Below, piece by piece: positions 1-9,210 of a stretch of 64,000 nt of DNA. Within the stretch, counting starts at the first letter, position 1; each line of letters opens with the position of its first letter. The DNA comes from Earliella scabrosa (Eukaryota > Basidiomycota > Agaricomycetes > Polyporales > Polyporaceae). The position numbers and the translations under genes were made by a program. Below the pieces are notes generated by a model, which was not told the DNA's origin, did no database searches, and saw nothing but the letters and a program-made list of their open reading frames with translations. Where the stretch lies: positions 4,712,001 through 4,776,000 of the forward strand of contig JABYQQ010000001.1 in assembly GCA_022605405.1 (NCBI GenBank), written 5' to 3'.

Positions 1-1071
1 ATTCGTGAGCCTCGTAGCCTGCATCAGCCGTGCCCTGTGCTCTCTAGAGAGAGCGGGGGCCTCGCCCGGCAGAGGAACGCGCTTGCCCCACGCGAAGATG
101 CTCTGGTCGGGAATCGTCCTCAGAACTTCTTCTTGCAGGCGCATGAACGCACGCGAACCCTCGCCGTAGAGGGTGGGCATGTTGATATCGAAGATGCCGA
201 GGAGGGAGTACGCCTGGTCTTCCACTCTGGTCGTCTGCCTTTTCGCCGCCCATGACATCCGCGCTGCGACGCTCACCGAGGAGAGGCTCGCCTCGAAGGA
301 AAGGATCGACTTCTGGATGCCAGTCAGCGGTGCGAGGACGTGCGCCAGTGTGAACTTCGTGCCTAGGACTTGCCATCCCGAGGAATAGAAGACGACGATG
401 CGAGGCGCGATGAGCTCCTGCAGCGTCCATCCACGGGTGAACCACCTGCTGCGGCGGAATGCGGAGTCGGCAGCGTACAGGTTCCCGCCGTCGGGAACAT
501 CGCCTAGGAAAGCGTAGCAGACCGATGCGCCAGAGTACCACTTGAACATGGAGTTGATGGCCTCGGACAGCTCGGAGCTGCTGCTCTTGTCTATGCAGCA
601 CGAGTCTATCCAGATGTATTGGTAACCGTCTGCCAGGGCTACGGCGCAAGACTCCCTGATCTTCTTGGAAACTAGTGTGCCATGAAGATAGGACAGATGC
701 GCGTGAACATCCTGCGCCATCCCTTCGACGAGCTTGGCCCAGAGTGAGAGCTGCTTCGCACTATTCATGCGCTGTGTCTCGGGTAGACGGAGATGGGGAG
801 AGTTGGTAAGATGACCGCGCTGCAGGGCGAAGTGGAGATCGCGAAGAATGAGGGAAATGAGCAGGAGGAAGATTCGCCAGAAATGGTAGAGCCCCCAGAT
901 CGCGACAGATTTGGTGCCCCATGTGGGAAGCCATGCCCTTTGTAGCTGCAAGACGTCCTGGTACGTCTGTTCTCCACCAGCATCCCACGTATGAGAGAGG
1001 ATGGCGTAGGGAAGTTTATCGTGACTAGGGATTTCCAAAAACTGGCCAGTCAAAGTATCGAGCAACCTCAT
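1..1071 (-). CDS. HET-domain (heterokaryon incompatibility) protein, 3' end outside window
   Basis: An open frame of 357 codons runs from ATG at 1071 to the window edge without a stop, so the C-terminus is missing. It starts MRLLDTLTGQFLEIP, followed by YAILSHTW, then YIWIDSCCIDKSSSSELSEA, WFTRGWTLQELIAP and VEDQAYSLLGIFDINMPTLYGEG. These are the blocks of the fungal HET domain in their usual order. HET proteins trigger cell death after fusion of incompatible hyphae, but most basidiomycete members have no tested role. About 95 residues separate the first block from the IWIDSCCID block, more than I expect for the family. They include a strongly hydrophobic run (WRIFLLLISLIL, near residues 68-79). 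No good GT-AG intron explains this stretch, so it is read as coding. Family call is secure; function is inferred. Confidence 0.88.
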   Translation of the reverse strand, partial: MRLLDTLTGQFLEIPSHDKLPYAILSHTWDAGGEQTYQDVLQLQRAWLPTWGTKSVAIWGLYHFWRIFLLLISLILRDLHFALQRGHLTNSPHLRLPETQRMNSAKQLSLWAKLVEGMAQDVHAHLSYLHGTLVSKKIRESCAVALADGYQYIWIDSCCIDKSSSSELSEAINSMFKWYSGASVCYAFLGDVPDGGNLYAADSAFRRSRWFTRGWTLQELIAPRIVVFYSSGWQVLGTKFTLAHVLAPLTGIQKSILSFEASLSSVSVAARMSWAAKRQTTRVEDQAYSLLGIFDINMPTLYGEGSRAFMRLQEEVLRTIPDQSIFAWGKRVPLPGEAPALSREHRARLMQATRLTN

Positions 1072-1823
1072 CTGGTCGAAAGCTACTACCAGATCAGTAC
1101 CATATAGTTCCACGTGAGCGAGAGAGTACCATCCATGGAGACCCTTTTCACGTACCTAGAATGTACACCTTCTCTCGTAGGACCCTTGAGTGAACGCAAG
1201 CCTCCCTTCAGAAAGGGTAGGACAGAGGATGAGTTTCAAGGCACATGCCTCCTCAATGCGCGCGACACGTTGCGACACCGAGGCTATGAGTGCTTCGCAG
1301 AAGAAGGTTGTCGTTGACAGTTCGGCCTTGTACGGGAATGTCGTCCGCAGGCTGTCCAGCACGTGCGAAATGCCAACTTCACCGCCGGGCCCGGAAGGCC
1401 TCACGTTGGGCTCGGAGGATGTCAATGATTATGCATTTTTGCATTTATGACTCGTATCACTGGTCATGCGCTGGTGCTAGTACATAGTATGTATGCACAC
1501 CTTGAAGTTGTAGGGTTCCTCGTCAAAAACTCAATTCGTACAAATTATAAAGAAGTCCTTGCAATGAAAGTCGGGCACCCTATGCTTCTAGGTCCTTATT
1601 CATGAGAGGCAACAACAGTCATTCAAACCGGCAAGAAAGGTATGATACACGTTACAGTGCTTGACTACAGAGCGAGGGGGGGAACTCGCATGCACATACG
1701 AGAATAAAGAGTATCGTAAGATGGCAGCACGGTGTGCCGCCGTGGCTATCTGGTGTCGCCTAGGTACCGTTATGTACACGCGACGTTCGTGCGAGCCCGA
1801 GAAGTGGAAGAACAGACCGCACC
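1072..1823. other. intergenic, no gene seen
   Basis: This lies between the start of the HET gene and the stop of the bZIP gene, both on the minus strand. It should hold the HET promoter and the bZIP 3' UTR. The short open frames here show no known domain and no splice logic. An AT-richer patch lies near 1500-1620. I see nothing else in it. Confidence 0.6.
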
Positions 1824-3043
1824 CTACTTCTTCTCCTGGCCATCCGCCGCTCCCGGCTGAGCCGCCGGAGCGCGTCCTTCTTTCTCCTGGTTCTCGGCCG
1901 GTGTTTGCTGTTGCTGTTCTGCCGGCGGGCCCTGCGGCGGTGGGGCCCCATTCGCGCCGTTCAAGTTGACAGCGCCAGCGTTCGGGTCGGGCATGGGCAG
2001 GTTCGCGTTCGGGTTGAGGGCCATCAGCTGCGCCTGGGTGGCCTGAAGCGCGGCACGCAGCGTCGCGTTCTCGATCCGGAGCTGATCGACGATCGTCCGA
2101 CATTCCTCCCATCGTCGATTCGCCTCGTCTGCAGATGCGAGCGCGGCGTCGAGCAGCTGCGAGCGAGACTCGAGCGTCTTGACGTGCCTGTGTGTGAAGT
2201 TTGAGACGCATATAGTCAGCAAACAATAGTGGAGACTGGGTGCACCGCGCCGAGGTGAGATGCGTGAAAAACATGTAGGACGTCCGAACGCGCTTCGATG
2301 CCCGCTCAGACGTGACTGTCCGTCAGAAGGGCAGGTGAAGAGCTCAATCCGGACGCACGCCATTCATCTCACGCCTCTCGACTCACAGCTGGTGCAAAAG
2401 CCCAGGCAACGGTGAAAAACACGCACTGATCCCGTCGCTCCCGGAATGCGCGCTGAGCCTTTCTGTTCTGTTCTGCCCGCTTGCTCTGGCTGAGCGTTCG
2501 TCCCGAGGAATTCGAGCGCGCCTGGTCGGGTTGGGGTGGTGGTGGAGGGGGACCACCAGGATGGCCGGGAGGAGGAGCGCCTGGATGCGGCGGGGGCATC
2601 CCTCCTGGAGTGAAATCGCCAGGAGGGGGTGGGTACGGGTATGGCATTGGATGCCCCGCAAGATGGGGAGGAGGTGGGTGCATGAGCGTGTGGGGAGGCG
2701 GCAACGCATGTGGTTGAATCGTCCCTGGCGGGGGAGGGTGCATCGCGACAGGATTGGGCGGGCCTGGGGGCGGTGGGGGCGCCGTCTCTGTCGGGGCCGT
2801 CGCGGGCGACTTGCGCTTGCGGGACGCGCGGGGGGCAGGTTGAGTTACGGTTGGAGGATCATCACGGAGACGGAGGGTCTGAAACGTGCCCGGAGGCTGG
2901 GGCTGGGGCGGATTGTGGTGGAGGGCATTGGGATCAGCCGTCGGGGGCTGCGACGGGCCCGGGGGCTGCTGCTGTTGCGGCGGGGGCTGCTGGTACGCGG
3001 GGGGTGGGTGTCCCAACATGGGCAATATGCGGACGGTAGACAA
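1824..3043 (-). CDS. bZIP transcription factor (YAP/Pap1-like basic region)
   Basis: Two exons, complement(2427..3043, 1824..2187), encode about 326 residues. The N-terminal half is a proline/glutamine-rich region with long PPPP runs. The basic region SKRAEQNRKAQRAFRERRDQ sits at the end of exon 1 and is of the fungal YAP/Pap1 type (NRKAQRAFRER). The first heptad leucine (KTLESR) follows the splice directly, and the zipper runs on through QLLDAAL and IENATLRAAL. The tail is rich in P, Q and E. The intron (2188..2426, GTGCGT...CACAG) is 239 nt, about four times the local norm, and it splits the DNA-binding region from the zipper. Reading through it ends after about 18 extra codons, giving a basic region without a dimerisation domain. 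Nuclear DNA-binding regulator by family; target genes unknown. A second start, MLGHPPP, lies eight codons downstream. Confidence 0.85.
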
Positions 3044-4508
3044 TCGTCGTGTGTATTAGTAAGAAACTCGCGTGGCGGAGTTCATTCCTCCTGGCCTGGA
3101 CCTCACGTGATCAACCCTCTTCTTCCCCGACCTCCGTTCTCGTCGCGCCGATTGCGTTCCTCATCGTCCCGTCCCGTCCTGTCGCAGCACTCGTGCTTCC
3201 TGTTCTGCAGCTTCTGCTCGGACAATCGTTTGCGGCAGCCCACGCGTCTCCTCCGTTGTGCTGTCCGTCGCCGTCTCACCATTCAAGTCCTCGTACATAT
3301 CCTGGTTCCCCACAACAAGTTTACATCCATGGCTTACACGGTCTTCCCAGCGTTCCTGAAGGATGACAAAGCTCACTTGCACAACGCCTTTCCAGTCGTG
3401 TCATCCGCTAGTCGAGTATGGATACCGTCGTTCGGTGTTTATGCTCATTCTTGATGTCAGTAGATGACTTGTAACTCCACAATGGTCCGCATGGCACTAC
3501 TAGGGTCGTGTATGTAACCTGACATGGATCAGCCCGTCCTCTCGTAAAGTCATCTATCGTTGACTCTTGCCTTTCCAGTAAGTGGCTTTGGTCCCGTAAC
3601 AGTTTGGAAACTTACGTGATTCACGCGATTGTTGTTACTCACCTTCCAAGTTAGAAACCTCAGTTTCATACCAGCCGCATGCAAGTCCGGCGGGCATACA
3701 GGATGAGCATTGTATCGCTTCAGCTTGCAAGACATGCTGACTATGTAGTCTGAGTCTCCGGTCGGGATCAACCCCAGGTTGATCTGCCGAGATTCTCGTA
3801 GACTGCGAATCGTCGGCGATTGTCAATATGCTGTGCCACTTCAATGAGGACATGTCCGGCATGCCTTGCCATGTGTTGACATTTCATCCCCGACCTATAC
3901 TATGTAGCGTGCTCTGAGTCTCGCGACCAGCTCGCGACTCACCTCAATCCCGTTCTCGTTCTTCCTGGCTGGGCATCACTCTCGGTTCGTTTCCCTTCCT
4001 CCCGATCCTCGCTCACGCGACACACCATTGCACCGCTCTCACGTGCTGGAATGCCATGCTACTGCTTGCCGGTACGTGCACTGATCCACTCCGAGATTGC
4101 CTTTGACTGATCGTGGTTTCTCAGGATCCCAGAGCTACATTTGTAGACCGCGAGAGGCTTCCTATGATGTACTGCGTGTTCTATGTCTTTGCGCAGTTGC
4201 ACATATGCTGCTTCGTCAGTGGGGGGCGTCTGGGGGCCGGTCGGTTGTGGTGGGATGTCGTAGATGTGTCTTTTGAGTAGAAACGTCGACCCAACGCGTC
4301 GAAGACACACGTATTGAGCGCTGTGTGCCGGAGAGGGGCCCGAGCCGCCGAACGAGCCAATAAGCGAGAGGGAAGAGGCCGTGCCATACGAGGGCAAACG
4401 TTCTCACGCGGACACCCTGCAACGCGTCGACATTGAGCTCTCCCGTAACGTTGTTCTCGACCGCCTCACCAGCCCCTCCTACCGTCCCCCTGCAGAGCTG
4501 CCACCCTC
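3044..4508. other. intergenic between bZIP and phosphatase genes
   Basis: About 1.5 kb between two divergent genes, expected to carry both promoters. Apart from the weak small frame near 4059-4387 (listed separately) I see no coding signal with family resemblance. The sequence is of mixed composition and has no clear repeat. Confidence 0.5.
4059..4387 (-). CDS. possible small mitochondrial-targeted protein, unresolved
   Basis: On the minus strand from 4387 a frame starts MARPLPSRLLARSAARAPLR and reaches RRFYSKD. It looks like a mitochondrial presequence, rich in Arg, Ser and Ala with no acidic residues, ending in an RRFYS-type cleavage context. That frame stops after 68 codons. A second frame on the same strand, ending at 4059, carries DEAAYVQLRKDIEHAVHH and a basic tail. 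I could not find a convincing GT-AG intron joining the two and recognise no family. It starts 122 bp from the phosphatase ATG in divergent orientation. It may be a real small gene with a missed exon or a chance frame. Treat as tentative. Confidence 0.2.
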
Positions 4509-6388
4509 ATGGCCACTGCAGACTCTCCGGATGTACCAGGCACCCAGGTATGCTCCACTGCACCCTCAACCCTATCCCTCTCTCAACGCCAGCAGTCCGC
4601 GAAGGGGAAGGAAGTCGCGGCGGAGCCACCGAGTGCCCAGCCTGCAGAGGGACGCAGCGAGAGTGAAAACAGCGGCCCAGCAGGTGACGACCCTCCACCT
4701 CACGACGACGTCGGCAGCGGCAACGCCAGCTCGTCGGACCACACAGAAACTCCCCACCCCCGCCCCACGAACCCACCACTTTCCACCGACAGCGCAGGGC
4801 AGGACCCTCCGCCATCACAGCCGCCTGCCGCTGTGCGCTCGGCGGATTCCATACCCCCTGCACAAGAACGGGCGGAGAACGGCAACGCGCGCAAGGACAA
4901 GGGCTCGCTAGAGAGCGAGCAGACGGGCTCCCAGACCTTCAAGGGCTCTTCCTTGCCCCGCAAGGATGCCAGCAAGTCTGTCTCGGACGGCGCACACACC
5001 TCGAGCTCCGAAGTCGAACAGGCCGACAGTGCCCGCGCACGTCGCTCGAAGGGCCTGTTCTCGAAGCTGCTCAGGGCCCTCGTCCCGTGTGTCGGGCCCT
5101 CGCCCCGTGGACATTCCATAGACCTTGACGAGAAGGGCAAAGCACCAGCCTCTTCAAAAACTAACGACGCTACGACTGGTCTGAAGGAGAAGCAGGCGGC
5201 GAAGGAGGCGGAGGACCTGCCACCAGCACCCCAGGAGCCGCCAGGGACGACACCGAATGGCGCCCAGGCGTCTACGTCCGACGCAGAAATCCCACCGCCG
5301 CTACAACCGATTGACATTCCCCAACAACCTGATGATCCCAACGTCCTTGTCCCCCCAACGCCTACGAAGACACTTCCGCTGGAGGAGACTGAGGGAGTGA
5401 CGTCTGGCGCGGTACAGCCACCAGGCTCGACCGGGGAGGGCAGCATACATAACCACTCGAGACGGAATTCGAGAGATATGGGGGAGGAGACAGATGGGTC
5501 GTCGAGCTTCACGGAAGACGATGACTTGGAGGAGCCACCGGCGGAAGATTATGAGGACGAGGAGGAGCGGCTAATCATGCAGGGTGGTGCCGGAATACCC
5601 ATGGGACCCGTGAGTACTCTACCCTGTTTCCTCGTGCGACAACTCGCAGACTTCGGGATGCTAGGACGGTGTTCCAAGACCCCTACTTCCACCAATATCT
5701 CCAAAGCATGCTGGTCGCAAATGTCTCGTGCTCGATCTTGACGAGACCCTTGTACACAGTAGCTTCAAGGTATGTCATTCTGTCCCAGTCTATGATGCGA
5801 TCCTTCATGATGATATGTGCGCCAGTCCATCCAACAAGCCGACTACGTAGTACCTGTCGAGATCGAGTATCACTGGCATAACGTATATGTCATCAAGAGA
5901 CCAGGAGTTGACAACTTCTTGAAGAAGATGGGCGAGATCTACGAAGTGGTGGTGTTCACAGCAAGTCTGAGCAAGGTTTGTTTCAATGTTACAATTATTC
6001 TTGTCTCCATGCCTGATTGGCGTTGTCAGTACGCGGATCCGGTGCTTGACAAGCTCGATATCCACCGCGTCGTGTCTCACAGGTTGTTCCGCGAGAGCTG
6101 CTACAACCACCGAGGCAACTACGTGAAGGTACCTCATTGGCTGCTATATTCCACCGTTATCGAGGCTGACGGCGCTCCCAGGATCTCTCGCAGCTCGGAC
6201 GACCTATTGCCGACACCATCATCATTGATAACTCTCCCGCCTCTTACATCTTCCACCCAAATAATGCCGTCCCAGTCTCGTCATGGTTCAACGACCCGCA
6301 CGATACGGAGCTGACTGACTTGTGCCCCTTCCTCACCGATCTGGCACAAGTCCAAGACGTCCGCGGAGTGCTCGATGGTGGCCTATGA
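4509..6388 (+). CDS. PSR1: Psr1/SCP-type HAD phosphatase (NIF/FCP1 homology domain)
   Basis: Five exons, join(4509..5609, 5665..5769, 5826..5975, 6030..6128, 6182..6388), encode about 553 residues. The first 350 or so are low-complexity Ser/Pro/Glu-rich with a basic patch ([13 protein letters not shown]). The C-terminal 190 are a complete catalytic domain: [16 protein letters not shown] with the DxDxT nucleophile, [39 protein letters not shown], then [10 protein letters not shown] and a C-terminal PFLTDL. All splice joins restore this order. The family includes yeast Psr1/Psr2, plasma-membrane phosphatases of the general/sodium stress response with Whi2, and animal SCPs that act on the RNA polymerase II CTD. 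The orthology to Psr1 is inferred from architecture. An optional 45 nt in-frame intron (4550..4594) could shorten the N-terminus by 15 residues. Confidence 0.9.
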
Positions 6389-9210
6389 CACGAGGTGCTG
6401 GAGTGAGGCCGAGGATGCGGAGCACCGATGTCACGAGTTGGAGATCTGTCCGGCCCGTCACACATGCATCTGGCTTCTCATGTTTGTCTATGCATGCTGT
6501 CTATGTCGCTCATCGTAGTCAGTGCAAACGTCGACGCATTGGACTCGTATGTCCATGTTCAGCCAATCCGTCCGGAGCTCGGGAGTCTCGCCCATTCCCC
6601 GTCGAACGTTGCGTCTCCTCGCATGGGCATGCCTGCATCCGGGCTTCCAAGGAACCGGTCTCTTTCAGGATGTTCGGACCGACCCAGCCTCGACCTCCTC
6701 CCCTCCGCTTACGCTATCCTGGCCCACGGACCAATCGCCTGATTCTTTCTCCCGGGCCGCCGCCTCGTTTCGCCATGTATGTCGTCGTCTTTTCGTCCTG
6801 TGGTTATCCTCTCGTACATACGCAATCGCTTCGTCCAGCTATCGTATACCCATGCAATCCCGCAATGCTTGTTATGGTGCACGCTACCCCCCATCTACCA
6901 TATCTCCCCAATCGCAACGTACGCCCCCAGCAAACCATCCCTCATAAAATCCTACTACTACACCCGAGCCCATGATGATACACCCATCAAACCTTCAACC
7001 CCGTCTGACGCCCAGCGAACCTCCCGCACTCCCGGACATGCATTGCATCCACTTCCCCGTTTGACCCTTCCTGTGCAGTTCTGTGTGTCCCGCTCTGTCC
7101 CCTCGTCCGCGCTATCATCGGCTAATATTCTCCCGCCCCGTTTCTTGTAGCTACTTGGAAGCTCGCGCGTTTGCTCTACTTATCGCGGCCCGGCTCGTCT
7201 ACGTGTTCGTGTCCGCGCCCGCGTTCGTGTTCGTATCCTCGCCTCGCACTCTCCTTCGTTCCTCTGCTCACACATGGCTCTCTCTTCCCCCTCAGGCTCG
7301 GAAGCCCCCACGCTCGTTACCATTTTCCGGTCCCGTGTCTCGCGTCCCGGTCTCCGTTACCTTTGGCTTCGAGCTGTGCATCCCGGCCTGCTTGATTGCA
7401 CCTGCGTATTCCTTCTCGCTGTTTCGCTGTTTCTTGTTCGTCTCGTTTGTCGTTCCCCCGGCCCCGAGACCCCCCCCCTATTTACTTGTCTAATCGACGC
7501 TCCCGGACCTTGCTATTTACTGCGGTGGGTCGCATTGTAATTGTGTATTCGTTTTTCTATTCACTTTGTTTTGTTCTTTTCGTCTGTTCTTCCTGCTCAC
7601 CGCTGCGGACTTTCTCTCTCGAACGTTCTTCCACAACTCATCTCATTCCGTCCCATCCCATCTCATTCCAGTCCAGTACCATCCCACACGTTTCGCTGCA
7701 TGACCTACGGAGACGGGCGCGTGCTACGCGGTTGGAGGGAATTCGCTTTCGTCTTTCTTAGATCTGCTGGTATCCGCGGCGGCGTACGTACGCGACGGAC
7801 GCAAAGCCTTGGACCCTTCAGCTAGTACGCAGTTGCAGCCCCCGCACCCGCCACCCGCCACGCACCATATACACGTAGAGCGTTCGGCCCCCTTCCCCGA
7901 GTCCCCCTCATCCTCACGCCGTACCGTACTCTTTACGATGAACCCTGTACGAAATGTGATGACTCTTTCCCTAGTGATCTGCACATCGTGGGTCGCACTC
8001 GGGCCGCTGGGAGGACCCGGGAACAATTGGGAGAAGGCCTCTTCGTTGTTCGAGGTTGTTCGGCGGGCCCGCGCGATGTTCGCTGACGCATCTCGCCGAA
8101 CGATCTGTCAAAAGTATGTGTACATATCATGGAAGGTTGCCGCTGCAACGCCGAGCAACTTCGTGCGGGACCGCTCGCGAACTCATCAGCTGCTGTGCCA
8201 AGCCGGTGCAACTGCTATACGGTGGTTTACGAATTCCATTCTAGCTTGTCATCAGGTGTCGGAGGTTGCAACTTGACACTGTCGGTCCGCGCACGGTCGA
8301 CCGTCCCGCTGCTCCACATACGCGACGTCCACCGTGTCAAACCGGCTGCGGTTCCTGGGCATTTTGAAAAGTGGAGCACCCAGGAGCACCCTGAAGTGCT
8401 CCCGGATCGCGAGACGCTGTGAGCACGCCTCCACCGGGGATCCGGGTGTCGGATTCTGGATGCTGGTCGAGGCTCGATGAAGATCGCGTTTCCGTTATTC
8501 GTGCGGATACACGCTCATGACTCGAAGGTCCGGGCTTCTTTCCACCCGCAGCGGGACAAAAAGTCATGCCATGACAACAACGTTGGGCATTCCGGGGACC
8601 ATGCATTGGGTTTGATACGTACACAGTCTAGCTGGTGATGCGCACAGAGCTGCTTTCGGGTGGCAGTGATAGGATCACCGTGCTGTGAGCGTTCGGGCGC
8701 GCGCGGTGCAGACGACGCCCCCAGCACGAGCGCACAAGAGGCCGCAGATGGACGCGAACATTGAACGCAAGGAGACGAGAGGAGGGAGAACGTTGCGGCG
8801 GGAGCGGCAGGGACGGAGGATAGCAAAGTTGGACGTGCGCCTGCACGTGGCGGGCGGCTGCGGAGAGGATGATGGGCTTGGAGGAACATGTTGCTCGACT
8901 TGTCCCCATCCAGCTGCGTTCACAGCGCCCGCTTCTTGTTGCTGTCCTGCCAGGCTCCGGATAGCCTTCGCTTTCATCTTTCCTCCCCATCCCCACCCTC
9001 CTCCTCGCCGTCCACGACGTCCCCGACGCGCCCTCAGCGCAGGTCGCGCGCCTTCCCTCGCTCGTCTACTCCCGGCTTGGCCCATTGGCGTCCTAACGGC
9101 TCAGACCTTCTCTCGTTCTAGACTCTCGCGCCTGTCCTCTCGCTCTCTCCACCCTCTCCTGCTGTCTACGTTTGATGCTTGCAGGCCTCCAGTCATCTCA
9201 ATCTCACGCG
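6389..9210. other. 2.8 kb gene-free, pyrimidine-rich region
   Basis: This lies between the phosphatase stop and the RhoGAP start. From about 6,900 to 7,700 the plus strand is dominated by C and T, with runs of short TTC, CTC and CCC words, and again from 8,980 to 9,200 just upstream of the RhoGAP ATG. Several open frames on the plus strand are Ser/Pro/Leu/Arg-rich by composition only; they show no domain and no splice-connected partner. It probably holds the phosphatase 3' UTR and a long promoter and leader of the RhoGAP gene. CT-rich tracts upstream of starts are common in fungal promoters. A noncoding transcript is possible but not shown. Confidence 0.55.

Noticed and set aside
1190..1450. 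Overlapping frames on both strands near 1,114-1,487
   Set aside because: Short, mutually overlapping, no domain; better explained as HET promoter sequence.
2481..3454. Long Gly/Arg-rich plus-strand frames over the bZIP gene
   Set aside because: They are antisense shadows of the Pro-rich bZIP exon; composition follows from the opposite strand and no domain or splice site supports them.
7083..7825. Several plus-strand frames of 90-136 codons in the pyrimidine-rich region
   Set aside because: Ser/Pro/Leu/Arg content is what C/T-rich DNA gives in any frame; no family, start context or introns.
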